64,000 bases of DNA. It comes from Tachypleus tridentatus (taxonomy: Eukaryota > Arthropoda > Merostomata > Xiphosura > Limulidae). The translations under genes were made by a program, and so were the position numbers. The stretch lies in contig NC_134830.1 of assembly GCF_004210375.1 (NCBI RefSeq), positions 7,998,001 to 8,062,000 of the forward strand. Reading direction: 5' to 3'. Positions 21,573-34,000 of this stretch are shown here, in pieces; within the stretch, counting starts at the first letter, position 1, and each line of letters starts with the position of its first letter. Under the pieces are notes generated by a model. It made no database searches, was not told the origin of the DNA, and was given only the letters and a program-made list of their open reading frames with translations.

Positions 21573-24500
21573 CTACAGGGAACAAACAAGTTTATTGACA
21601 CAATACCAACTAAGTTTGGTTATTAAAATAATCTGTTCCCTTTATTAAATGTATGATAAGACAATATAGTCGCAAATTATGCTCTCAAAGTGATGACCAC
21701 GAATGTGATATTTACTGTTAAGATAAAACGTTTTATGTCAAAATCATTGCAAATCAGAATAATGAGACATGGCTAATTTCTTATTACCACGAGTTGTAAT
21801 GGAACAAACAACATTAATAAATCCACAAGTCTCAAACATTTAAAACAAATTAAGTTAGAAGACAGCAAACATTAGATTGTTATATATTCTTCTTAAAATA
21901 CCCTTTTCGTTTTAAAGTTTAAGTCCGAAATCGAGAAGACAGATAACACGAACAAATTATTTTCGTTTGTTATACCTGAACAGGATTTTGTATGAAGATC
22001 TTTCAAGTGGGCAACTAACTTTTCCAGCATGTCGGCCCTTCGTTTACTGGTATAAGTTGATGTCTAAAGGGAATTAAAGAACATTTTGTTGAGAAATATA
22101 AAAATAATCTCATTTGAATTAATTTCGTGGTGTAACTTTAAGACGTCTGTCACGAAGACATCATGACGTAATGGCATGACATTATTCAAAGGATTGTAAC
22201 TAAATTATAAATTATAAACATTATTCTAAGGGACAGATGAGGTTATAAGAAATACATGGCCAGGCATAGCCTAGCCAGATGGTTAAGGCACTTGACTCGT
22301 AATCTGAGGAGCGCGGGTTCGTATCCCCGTCACGCCAAACATGCTCGACCTTTCAGCCGTGAGGGCATTATATCGTTACGGTCAATCCCACTATTCGTTG
22401 GTAAATGAGTAGCCCAAGAGTTGGCGATGGGTGGTGATGACTAGCTTCCTTCCCTCTAGTCTTACACTATTAAATTAGGGACGGCTAGCGAAGATAGCCC
22501 TGGAATAGCTTTGTGCGAAATTCAAAAACAAAAAATAATAAGTTCGGGTGGATTCACACCTGCATATCAAATTTCTAAATTTAAGTAAAAAAATCCCGTT
22601 CTATTATAAAATATGTTTCAGAATGGACATATGCTTATGTGGCTGAGGGTAAGAATTAGATTTGGTGTATTTGGATTTTCAAGGTGTTACATGAAAGTCT
22701 TGTAAAGAAATTGTCTCTATAGGCGCGGGTTAAGTTAGTAAATCAGGTAAAAGAGTGGCTGGATGGAAGGAAGCAGACGGTTTTTACATATGGACTTCAA
22801 TCAAACTAGATTAATGTTACAAGTGTGGTACTTCAGGGCTCAGTCTTAGGACCTTTGTTCTTTTTGATTTACATCCATAACTGGAAGAAATTGTCAATAA
22901 ATTACTTACTTCTGCAGATGATGTTAAGGTTTTCGGTGTTGCTGGCTGTGAAGAGGATGCTAGTGATTTACAAAAGGATTTAGATCATTTAGTGAGTTGG
23001 GCAAATAAATAGAAGATCTGGTTTAATTATGACAAATGCATGACATATTGGTTGTCCTAATTTGAATTACAAGTATCATTTAAATGGCAATAGTCTTAAC
23101 AGCGTAATGAAAGTAAGTGATTTTAATGTAATGGTTGATCAGTCTCTAAAGCCATCCAAGCAATGTGCTGTTGCTAGTGGTGACGCAAATGGGTGTATCT
23201 ACACAAATATCGGATACAAGTGTCAATAGGTTATAATTTCATTGTACAGGTCACTATTTAGGTCATATTTGGAATACTGTGTTCAGTTTGTTTGGTTTGT
23301 TTTGGAATTTTGCACAAAGCTACTCGAGGGCTATCTGTGCTAGCCGTCCCTCTTTTAGCAGTGTAAGACTAGAGGGAAGGCAGCCAGTCATCACCACCCA
23401 CCGCCAACTCTTGGGCTACTCTTTTACCAACGAATAGTGGGATTGACCGTCACATTATAACGCCCCCACGGCTGGGAGGGCGAGCATGTTTAGCGCGACG
23501 CGGACGCGAACCCGCGACCCTCGGATTACGAGTCGCACGCCTCACGCGCTTGGCCATGCCAGGCCCACTGTGTTCAGTCTCGGGCTCCTTGGCTTAGGAA
23601 GAACATTAAACTGTTGGAAGGGGTTCAGAAGAGGGTCGCTAGAATGTTGCCTTGGATGAAAGGGTTGTCGTATAAGGAGAACAGGAGAGTTATGGGGATC
23701 TGACTGAAATGTTTAAGGAATATTGATAGTGTTGATACATTATCTTTCTTCAGGGTAGGAGCATCTTCAGCTAAGATATTTCATTTTGATAAGAAGATGG
23801 TTGGCCTTCGAAATGGATTTCCTTTGGATGTTGTGGAGATAGTAAGTTTAAGTGAATTTAAGAAATATGTTTGACAAGTATATCAATGAGAATGGCTCGA
23901 TTGGGTTGAGAAAATATTTTACATAGAAGAGCGAGCAACGTTTCGACCTTCTTCGGTCATCGTTAGGATGGTCGAAACGTTGTTCGCTCTTCTATGTAAA
24001 ATATTTTCTCAACCCAAACGAGCCGTTTTTGCATATAAATTTCTCAACAAGTGGGTTTCTCGACATCACTGAGAATGGCTCGCTTTAGAATTTTTTTTAA
24101 AATACGTTTACGGATAGTTTTGGTTTAACTTGGGGAAAGGGACAGCTGAGATGAACCAATAAGTCCAATATTGTCCCAAAACGTTATGTTATTTTAAAAC
24201 TATTTGATGTTTACATTTATTTCACAGAGAAAAATGAAAAAAAAAAGTTTGTGGATTTTTAAAATGGGAATTATGAATATAGGGCTACCATAAATCTTCT
24301 AAGCTGGTCAAAACTTATGTAATATTACTGGGATTACGGCCGAAAACGTCGCTAAGAAGGAAGGTACCCAAGTGATGAATTGATCTATTCTAACCACTAT
24401 AGGTAAGAAATGTATATTAAATCGGCTATATTTATTACTACGTTTCGTTATGTCCAGTATGGGTAGCTTGCTGTGAGTAGAAGTTATTATTTTTTGTTTC

Positions 24501-24697
24501 TTTGTTTGTTTGAAGTTAAGCGCAAAGCTACATGTTGTTAAAGCCGCAGTGTTAGGCAGAAACAAGAAACTTCTAGGTAATAAAGACATTACTTCACACA
24601 TTTCGTTAGGGTTCACCAAACACAAAATATCCTTCAACTCCGCTAAACTCTGGTTTATTCTTTCTCGTCGGCGTTTTTCAGTCCTGCTCTTTCTAAT
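21034..24697 (-). CDS. Hairy/E(spl)/HES-like bHLH-Orange repressor gene (exons 2-4)
   Basis: Three exons join in frame: 24,697-24,593, 22,063-21,976 and 21,572-21,034. They encode, in order, a basic region and helix 1 (KSRTEKRRRERINQSLAEL), helix 2 (RRADMLEKLVAHLKDLH), an Orange-type segment (GFIIGYRECMTEITRFL) and a C-terminal WRPW followed by a stop. WRPW recruits Groucho/TLE corepressors in this family. bHLH-Orange proteins bind N- or E-box DNA as dimers and repress transcription in the nucleus, often as Notch targets. The intron inside the loop and the one after helix 2 match the usual HES gene layout. One oddity is that the signature Pro of the HES basic region reads Ser. The large intron is full of transposons. 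I do not assign a specific orthologue. Confidence 0.88.
21976..22063 (-). CDS. HES-like exon 3: loop end and helix 2 of the bHLH
   Basis: An 88-bp exon between acceptor TTTAG and donor GTATAA. It reads TSTYTSKRRADMLEKLVAHL then KDLHTKSCS. The A-D-M-L-E core matches the family's K-A-D-I-L-E at the start of helix 2. Its end phase of one base fits exon 4 exactly. Confidence 0.87.
22258..22535 (+). mobile_element. Thr-type SINE in HES-like intron
   Basis: Full-length plus-strand copy beginning GGCCAGGCATAGCC, with B box GGGTTCGTATCCC and an A-rich tail AAATTCAAAAACAAAA. It lies antisense to the host gene. Confidence 0.9.
22700..23900 (+). mobile_element. CR1-type LINE fragment
   Basis: Decayed reverse transcriptase pieces in conserved order: VKEWLDGRKQTVFTYG, LQGSVLGPLFFLIYIH (family motif PQGSVLGPLLFLIYIND), TSADDVKVF (family FADDTKLF), SLKPSKQCA and YLEYCVQ. 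After the inserted SINE come LEGVQKRVARMLPWMKGLSY and LSFFR. This order is characteristic of CR1/L2-clade LINEs. Several stops and frame changes mark it as dead. Such elements plausibly supplied the machinery for the SINEs. Confidence 0.82.
23288..23565 (-). mobile_element. Thr-type SINE inserted in the LINE
   Basis: Full-length minus-strand copy from GTTTGGTTTGTTTTGGAATT to GGCCATGCCAGGCC. It is flanked by a clean 12-bp duplication ACTGTGTTCAGT at 23,276-23,287 and 23,567-23,578, and it splits the LINE reading frame at LEYCVQ. The insertion is younger than the LINE. Confidence 0.95.
23917..24090. mobile_element. inverted pair of Penelope-like ends
   Basis: Arms of about 55 bp containing AAAATATTTTACATAGAAGA and AACGTTTCGACC face their reverse complement, separated by about 21 bases. 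The sequence between and around them (CTTCTTCGGTCATCG, AACAAGTGGGTTTCTCGACA) is the terminal repeat seen in the Penelope element at 17.5-18.1 kb. No coding part remains. Confidence 0.75.
24484..24540 (-). mobile_element. SINE tail fragment
   Basis: GTTTCTTTGTTTGTTTGAAG followed by AAGCGCAAAGCTACA is the tail end of a tRNA-derived SINE on the minus strand, in the HES-like intron just 3' of the bHLH exon. Confidence 0.55.
24593..24697 (-). CDS. HES-like exon 2: basic region and helix 1
   Basis: A 105-bp exon between acceptor TTCTAG and donor GTAATG, phase 0 at both ends. It encodes IRKSRTEKRRRERINQSLAE then LKDILCLVNPNEMCE. The E-K-x-R-R-x-R-I-N core is the DNA-contacting part of bHLH proteins. 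In Hairy/HES proteins the residue three before the E of E-K is Pro; here it is Ser. Confidence 0.88.
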
Positions 24698-24931
24698 CTA
24701 GAATAAAATAAATAAAAGTAAATTAAATATATTAAATTGATATTTATTTCTTATTTTAACTGTACATTCACATTGAAACTGTCTCGTATCCGAATGTTTT
24801 GTTTTTCACATATAACTTTACAAGAAGCGCCCCCTACCGTTTCTCATTTTCTTTTCTTTTCCCAAAAAAACAGTAAACATGTAAACAAAAAGTTAAATAT
24901 TTAAAGCAACATATTTAACTGTTTATGCTTA

Positions 24932-25048
24932 GGAGGTAGCCTCAGGTTTGTGTAATAAAACTCCTTGGGAGGTAGCCTCAGGATTGTGTAATAAAACTCC
25001 TAAGGAGGGAGCCTCAGGTTTTTGTAATAAAACTCCTTTAACATAATT
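24932..25048. repeat. three-copy 36-bp tandem repeat
   Basis: AGGAGGTAGCCTCAGG with GTGTAATAAAACTCCTT occurs three times, with a fourth decayed trace ending near 25,075. It lies in the first intron of the HES-like gene if the exon at 25.85 kb is accepted. Confidence 0.75.
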
Positions 25049-25303
25049 TTAGGGTTAACGATAAAGCTCCTTTAACTGAAGTATCAAACCTGAAATTATT
25101 AACTGTTAGTGAAACTCGTGGTTTCATTTTAACAACCTAATTAAAATTCAATACTATTTAATAAAAGGAACTTCGAGGCAAAATGTGTACTCCCCATGAA
25201 AACCATATAACAAATATGAGAATAAGAAAAAATAATAAATCTGAAGAATTTTAATAAAAGAATCAGGTTAATTTAGTTCACTAAGCTCCCGTGGCTATCA
25301 CAG

Positions 25304-25575
25304 GGCCCGGCATGACCAGGTGGTTAAGGCACTCGACTCGTAATCCGAGTGTCGCGGGTTCGAATCCCCGTCACACCAAACATGCTTGCCCTTTTAACCG
25401 TGGGGGCGTTACAATGTAACGGTCAATCCCACTATTCTTTGGTAAAAGAGTAGCCCTAAATTTGGCAGTGGGTGGTGATGACTAGCTGCCTCCCCTCTAG
25501 TCTTACACTGTTAAATTAGGGACAGCTATCGCGGATAGCTCTCGTGTAGCTTTGTTTGAAATTCGAAACAACCAA
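25304..25575 (+). mobile_element. Thr-type SINE with clear target-site duplication
   Basis: Full-length plus-strand copy from GGCCCGGCATGACC. Its B box is GGGTTCGAATCCC. It is flanked by GCTATCACAG at 25,294-25,303 and 25,576-25,585. The tRNA-like head is one of the best preserved here, although the body is slightly diverged. Confidence 0.94.
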
Positions 25576-25841
25576 GCTATCACAGAATATAACGGGTGCG
25601 CATGCGCAGTAACAAAGTTTAAAATTCACCACGTGCCAACTCGTAGTTTTATTGTAAGTGTTTTGACATTCGTTCAATATGATTCATCATGAATTCTTGC
25701 TAACTAATTGCCAATAAACAAAACTTCTATATTTAATATTATTTTTCTGTCGTTTAGTGAAGTTCTGGGCATCAAAGTACTTTAACAGATAACCTATAAG
25801 TAATTTTATACAACTATAATGATGAGAGTTTGCAGTCTTAC

Positions 25842-25890
25842 CTTTCGCAGTTCTTTTTCTTTCTGCTTCCAGGCCGTCAAGGTCAGCCAT
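25842..25890 (-). CDS. candidate first exon of the HES-like gene
   Basis: ATG opens a short frame, MADLDGLEAERKRTAK, that ends at a textbook donor AAAG/GTAAGA. Position, strand and basic content suit the N-terminus of the bHLH gene 1.1 kb downstream. However, the donor leaves one base of a codon while exon 2 starts in phase 0, so a direct join is out of frame by one. A missing small exon, a consensus indel or a wrong exon could each explain this. Confidence 0.38.
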
Positions 25891-28094
25891 TAGAAGCAGC
25901 AGAATGTTATTATGTGAGATTCTTTACTTCAATTCCTTCTTAATTTTAAAATATTTTTAAACGTTAAAGCTCTATGGTAACTAATGCTAATCAAATCGTT
26001 GTAATTGACCAGTGGTCAGAGAGTAAGTGACAGAACTGGCGGATAATACGAGCAAAATACCATAATAGAAAGGAATTCCACAACGCTAATGTGGCCTCTT
26101 TCCAAACTTCCACCTCATGCTGTGACTGACCATCACCGTGTTTAACACCTTTTGATTATCTCAACCTCACGCCTGTGGAAATACGGAGGATTATGTCCAA
26201 CGGTTTTCTACAGCAGAGTTAAACCACGAATCACAAACAACCAGTCGTTAGGGGTGAGTATCATTAGTCGTTTATGATTACCGCTGTGAATGTGTAAATC
26301 AGAGATGACGACAGTAGTTTACACCAATATGTTTATTACTCTCTAAAGATCAGGTGGGTACAAACATACACAGGCAGTTAACAATATCTGATTTGATTTG
26401 GTTTATTAGTTGTCACTAATTCTTAAAGATATCACAACATTGTGTATATATCTTTTATTTAGGTATAGCACCTGACATCTGTGTTGTAAAAACTAGCTGG
26501 TTTCTTAATGTGGCTATTAAATATTCCTGTAAGTGTACCACCTGCATACATCTTGTAGAATTCACGCATGATAACTTGGTACCTGAAAATTTAATATTGT
26601 TAAACAATCGTTTCTCTGTATAACTAGTGAACCTGTAGGCCCATGGCCCACATTTACAAGGTCCCTGTAAAGCAATTTTAAGTTCTTTAACTAAGTTGGA
26701 AACGGTAATAACTAAGAATACATATTTATGTGTTCTAAATTTGTGGTTCGCTTTCGGGGAATCCCCGTAAAAAATTTCTGCAAAATACCCGGGGTTGCTT
26801 GAGGGGTTCAAAAAAGTGGCCGGGACGATTCGTTTGGCTCTATTTAGAAGTTTAGGAGTTACGTGACACACAAACACTGAATCTCATTATATGATTATTA
26901 ACAAATATTTAGAGACCCGGAGAACCTCAAAACAAGGATATCGTATTTTTCGTTCGCATTAATTTTCACGTATTCGCCGTGTTCTCGCACGAAGCACGTG
27001 AAAGGAATGAAAATATTAATATATTACTAGCAGTGACAAGCAAAACACTTGAATGAAATTTGTATCTTTATTACAACAGTATTCCTATAAATACAGGGTA
27101 TCTGGAATAATCGAAGATACCGAACTATATATGCTCAATTGTCTTATGCCTAACGTTAATTAAGCCTTTTTAATTACAGCGTATATTCGATTAAGGGAAA
27201 AATTAACACCTAATTTGTGTTCGTTTCTCACTTTAGTATGGTTATTTGCGAAACTTACTTAATAACTACCAATAAATCAACTTATAATGTTTTCTTAAGA
27301 CCTAATATTAGACTTTTCAAAACGTTCATAAGCCTTTAATTTGTTGTTGTAAAAATGTCTACTAAACTATGTTTACATCCACCATTTTGTCTACGTCTGT
27401 TGAAATAAAGTACTCGTAATTCGTGACGAGAAACCCGATTGAAGTAAAAATGTGTTCTCAAGACGGCTGGTATTGGTATTAAAACTATAATTAAAGGCTT
27501 GACAATACAAAGTATTCGTAAAAACATATTTTAGATAGTATGGTACACGCGCATTATCAGAACATTCAAAAACTGAGTATTATTATGATAGGTTGACCTT
27601 TTACAATTCTGTCTCCCACACACTAGTATCACGTGGTTATAAACATCTATACTGATTTGAGTAGAGATTTGGGTTTAAAATTTCTTTAAGGTATTTCAAT
27701 TTGTCTTATCTTACGCCGTATTGTTTGATTTCCCCAGACTGTCGTTTGCAGGTCTCGATATGGGACAGATTCACCTACCTGCCATCTGTTTGCTTCTTAC
27801 ACAGGTGGTCAGAGCACGTGCGAAACTTTTGCTCGACAGACAAAGTAAAATAAATACTATCACTCAGTTCTAGAATTTTGTATAGGAATACACGGCACAA
27901 TCCATGTTTAACACGTCAATTAGTTCGTTAACTGTTTAACAGCATGCTATAGGCCATCTGTGGTCAGAGACATCTGGTAAGTCTACAGATCATGTAACCG
28001 ACTTGTCACAAATAAAAGTCATTACAAGTACAATGTGTCATAACCCACTTATTGTACGTAAATACATTTTGTTTTCTGATGAGTTATAACAACA
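25891..28094. other. unassigned region upstream of the HES-like gene
   Basis: No recognisable exon or repeat. A 140-codon minus-strand frame (26,455-26,877) has no motif I recognise. A CACGTG E-box lies near 26,994. The promoter of the HES-like gene would be expected in the first kilobase, but I see no decisive element. Confidence 0.4.
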
Positions 28095-31000
28095 GAGAAG
28101 AGTCAACAAAACGTTACACTATACTATCAACTTACCGAGTAACAAAACGTTACACTATAGTTTCAACTTACCGAGTAACAAAACGTTACACTATACTATC
28201 AACTTACCGAGTAACAAAACGTTACACTATAATTTCAACTTACCGAGTAACAAAACGTTACACTATACTATCAACTTACCGAGTAATAAAACGTTATACT
28301 ATAGTTTCAACTTACAAAGTAACAAAACTATACATTATACACTATACTTTTAACTTATCGAGTAACAAAACTTTACATTATACACTATACCTTCAACTTA
28401 CCAAGTAACAAAATTTTACATTATACACTATACCTTCAACTTATCAAGTAATAAAACTTTACATTATACATTGTACCTTCAACTTATCAAGTAACAAAAC
28501 TTTACATTATACACTATACCTTCAACTTACCAAGTAACAAAACTTTACATTATACACTATACCTTCAACTTATCGAGTAACAAAACTTTACATTATACAC
28601 TGTACCTTCAACTTACCAAGTAACAAAACTTTACATTATACACTATACTTTCAACTTACCAAGTAACAAAACTTTACATTATACACTATACCTTCAACTT
28701 ATCCAGTAACAAAACTTTACATTATACACTGTACCTTCAACTTACCAAGTAACAAAACTTTACATTATACACTGTACCTTCAACTTACCAAGTAACAAAA
28801 CTTTTACATTATACACACTGTACCTTCAACTTACCAAGTAACAAAACTTTACATTATACACTGTACCTTCAACTTATCCAGTAACAAAACTTTACATTAT
28901 ACACTGTACCTTCAACTTATCAAGTAACAAAACTTTACATTATACACTGTACCTTCAACTTACCAAGTAACAAAACTTTACATTATACACTATACCTTCA
29001 ACTTATCGAGTAACAAAACTTTACATTATACACTGTACCTTCAACTTACCAAGTAACAAAACTTTACATTATACACTATACCTTCAACTTATCGAGTAAC
29101 AAAACTTTACATTATACACTGTACCTTCAACTTACCAAATAACAAAACTTTACATTATACACTAAACCTTCAACTTACTAAGTAACAAAACTTTACATTA
29201 TACACTGTACCTTCAACTTATCGAGTAACAACACTTTACATTATACACTATACCTTCAACTTACTAAGTAACAAAACTTTACATTATACAATGTACCTTC
29301 AACTTATCCAGTAACAAAACTTTACATTATACACTGTACCTTCAACTTACCAAGTAACAAAACTTTACATTATACACTGTACCTTCAACTTACCAAGTAA
29401 CAAAACTTTACATTATACACTGTACCTTCAACTTACCAAGTAACAAAACTTTACATTATACACTGTACCTTCAACTTATCCAGTAACAAAACTTTACATT
29501 ATACACTGTACCTTCAACTTATCAAGTAACAAAACTTTACATTATACACTATACCTTCAACTTACCAAGTAACAAAACTTTACATTATACACTATACCTT
29601 CAACTTATCGAGTAACAAAACTTTACATTATACACTGTACCTTCAACTTACCAAGTAACAAAACTTTACATTATACACTATACCTTCAGCTTATCGAGTA
29701 ACAAAACTTTACATTATACACTGTACCTTCAACTTACCAAATAACAAAACTTTACATTATACACTAAACCTTCAACTTACTAAGTAACAAAACTTTACAT
29801 TATACACTGTACCTTCAACTTATCGAGTAACAACACTTTACATTATACACTATACCTTCAACTTACTAAGTAACAAAACTTTACATTATACAATGTACCT
29901 TCAACTTATCGAGTAACAAAACTTTACATTATACACAGTACCTTCAACTTACCAAGTAACAAAACTTTACATTATACACTATACCTTCAACTTATCCAGT
30001 AACAAAACTTTACATTATACACTATACCTTCAACTTACTAAGTAACAAAACTTTACATTATACACTGTACCTTCAACTTATCAAGTAACAAAACTTTACA
30101 TTATACACTATACCTTCAACTTACCAAGTAAACAAAACTTTACATTATACACTGTACCTTCAACTTATCCATAAATAACAAAACTTTACATTATACACTG
30201 TACCTTCAACTTACCAAGTAAACAAAACTTTACATTATACACTGTACTTTCAACTTATCCAGTAACAACACTTTACATTATACACTGTACCATCAACTTA
30301 CCAAGTAACAAAACTTTACATTATACACTGTACCTTCAACTTACCAAGTAACAAAACTTTACATTATAAACTATACCTTCAACTTACCAAGTAACAAAAC
30401 TTTACATTATACACTATACCTTCAACTTACCAAGTAACAAAACTTTACATTATACACTGTACCTTCAACTTACCAAGTAACAAAACTTTACATTATACAC
30501 TGTACCTTCAACTTACCAAGTAACAAAACTTTACATTATACACTGTACCTTCAACTTACCAAGTAACAAAACTTTACATTATACAGTATACCTTCAACTT
30601 ACCAAGTAACAAAACGTTACATTATACACTATACCTTCAACTTATCGAGTAACAAAACTTTACATTATACACTGTACCTTCAACTTACCAAGTAACAAAA
30701 ACTTTACATTATACACTAAACCTTCAACTTACTAAGTAACAAAACTTCTACATTATACACTGTACCTTCAACTTATCGAGTAACAACACTTTACATTATA
30801 CACTATACCTTCAACTTACTAAGTAACAAAACTTTACATTATACACTGTACCTTCAACTTATCGAGTAACAAAACTTTACATTATACACTAAACCTTCAA
30901 CTTACTAAGTAACAAAACTTTACATTATACACTGTACCTTCAACTTACCAAGTAAAAAAAACTTTACATTATACACTATACCTTCAACTTACCAAGTAAC

Positions 31001-34000
31001 AAAACTTTACATTATACACTGTACCTTCAACTTACCAAGTAACAAAACTTTACATTATACACTGTACCTTCAACTTACCAAGTAACAAAACTTTACATTA
31101 TACACTGTACCTTCAACTTACCAAGTAACAAAACTTTACATTATACACTATACCTTCAACTTACCAAGTAACAAAACTTTTACATTATACACTATACCTT
31201 CAACTTATCGAGTAACAAAACTTTACATTATACACTGTATCTTCAACTTACCAAGTAAATAAAACTTTACATTATACACTATACCTTCAACTTATCCAGT
31301 AACAAAACTTTACATTATACACTATACCTTCAACTTACTAAGTAACAAAACTTTACATTATACACTGTACCTTCAACTTACCAAGTAACAAAACTTTACA
31401 TTATACACTATACCTTCAACTTACCAAGTAACAAAACTTTACATTATACATTGTACCTTCAACTTATCCAGTAACAAAACTTTACATTATACACTGTACC
31501 TTCAACTTACCAAGTAACAAAACTTTACATTATACACTGTACTTTCAACTTATCCAGTAACAAAACTTTACATTATACACTGTACCTTCAACTTACCAAG
31601 TAACAAAACTTTACATTATACACTGTACCTTCAACTTACCAAGTAACAAAACTTTACATTATAAACTATACCTTCAACTTACCAAGTAACAAAACTTTAC
31701 ATTATACACTGTACCTTCAACTTATCGAGTAACAAAACTTTACATTATACACTGTACCTTCAACTTACCAAGTAACAAAACTTTACATTATACACTATAC
31801 CTTCAACTTATCAAGTAACAAAACTTTACATTATACACTATACCTTCAACTTACCAAGTAACAAAAACTTTACATTATACACTGTACCTTCAACTTACCA
31901 AGTAAATAAAACTTTACATTATACACTATATACCTTCAACTTACCAAGTAACAAACTTTACATTATACAGTATACCTTCAACTTACCAAGTAATAAAACT
32001 TTACATTATATTAATTGTACCTTCAATTACTAAGTAACAAAACTTTACATTATACACTGTACCTTCAACTTACTAAGTAACAAAACTTTACATTATACAC
32101 TGTACCTTCAACTTATCCAGTAAACAAAACTTTACATTATACACTGTACCTTCAACTTATCAAGTAACAAAACTTTACATTATACACTATACCTTCAACT
32201 TATCGAGTAACAAAACTTTACATTATACACTATACCTTCAAATTACCAAGTAACAAAACTTACATTATACACTGTACCTTCAACTTACTAAGTAACAAAA
32301 CTTTACATTATACACTGTACCTTCAACTTACCAAGTAACAAAACTTTACATTATACACTGTACCTTCAACTTACCAAGTAACAAAACTTTACATTATACA
32401 CTATACCTTCAACTTACCAAGTAACAAAACTTTACATTATACACTATACCTTCAACTTACCAAGTAACAAAACTTTACATTATACACTGTACCTTCAACT
32501 TACCAAGTAACAAAACTTTACATTATACACTGTACCTTCAACTTACCAAGTAACAAAACTTACATTATACACTGTATCTTCAACTTACCAAGTAACAAAA
32601 CTTTACATTATACAGTATACCTTCAACTTACCAAGTAACAAAACGTTACATTATACACTATACCTTCAACTTATCGAGTAACAAAACTTTACATTATACA
32701 CTGTACCTTCAACTTACCAAGTAACAAAACTTTACATTATACACTATACCTTCAACTTATCCAGTAACAAAACTTTACATTATACACTATACCTTCAACT
32801 TACTAAGTAACAAAACTTTACATTATACACTGTACCTTCAACTTATCAAGTAACAAAACTTTACATTATACACTATACCTTCAACTTACCAAGTAACAAA
32901 ACTTTACATTATACACTGTACCTTCAACTTATCGAGTAACAAAACTTTACATTATACACTGTACCTTCAACTTACCAAGTAACAAAAACTTTACATTATA
33001 CACTATACCCTTCAGCTTATCGAGTAAATAAAACTTTACATTATACACTGTACCTTCAACTTACCAAATAACAAAACTTTACATTATACACTAAACCTTC
33101 AACTTACTAAGTAACAAAACTTTACATTATACACTGTACCTTCAACTTATCGAGTAACAACACTTTACATTATACACTATACCTTCAACTTACTAAGTAA
33201 CAAAACTTTACATTATACAATGTACCTTCAACTTATCGAGTAACAAAACTTTACATTATACACAGTACCTTCAACTTACCAAGTAACAAAACTTTACATT
33301 ATACACTATACCTTCAACTTATCCAGTAACAAAACTTTACATTATACACTATACCTTCAACTTACTAAGTAACAAAACTTTACATTATACACTGTACCTT
33401 CAACTTATCAAGTAACAAAACTTTACATTATACACTATACCTTCAACTTACCAAGTAACAAAACTTTACATTATACACTGTACCTTCAACTTATCCAGTA
33501 ACAAAACTTTACATTATACACTGTACCTTCAACTTACCAAGTAACAAAACTTTACATTATACACTGTACTTTCAACTTATCCAGTAACAACACTTTACAT
33601 TATACACTGTACCATCAACTTACCAAGTAACAAAACTTTACATTATACACTGTACCTTCAACTTACCAAGTAACAAAACTTTTACATTATAAACTATACC
33701 TTCAACTTACCAAGTAACAAACTTTACATTATACACTATACCTTCAACTTACCAAGTAACAAAACTTTACATTATACACTGTACCTTTCAACTTACCAAG
33801 TAACAAAATCTTTACATTATACACTGTACCTTCAACTTACCAAGTAACAAAACTTTACATTATACACTTGTAATTCTTCAACTTACCAAGTAACAAAACT
33901 TTACATTATACACTATACCTTCAACTTACCAAGTAACAAAACTTTACATTATACACTATACCTTCAACTTATCGAGTAAATAAAACTTACATTATACACT

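Noticed and set aside
25304-25380. tRNA-Thr gene prediction at the SINE head
   Set aside because: The head has tRNA-like A and B boxes but is followed by the SINE body and tail and flanked by a target-site duplication, so it is a SINE and not a functional tRNA gene.
26455-26877. 140-codon minus-strand frame upstream of the HES-like gene
   Set aside because: No recognisable domain, no splice or promoter support, and an amino-acid pattern like a chance frame.
28052-28408. 118-codon plus-strand frame with RVTKRYTI-like repeats
   Set aside because: It is the 36-bp edge unit of the giant satellite (12 codons per unit) and is lost where the unit becomes 43 bp.
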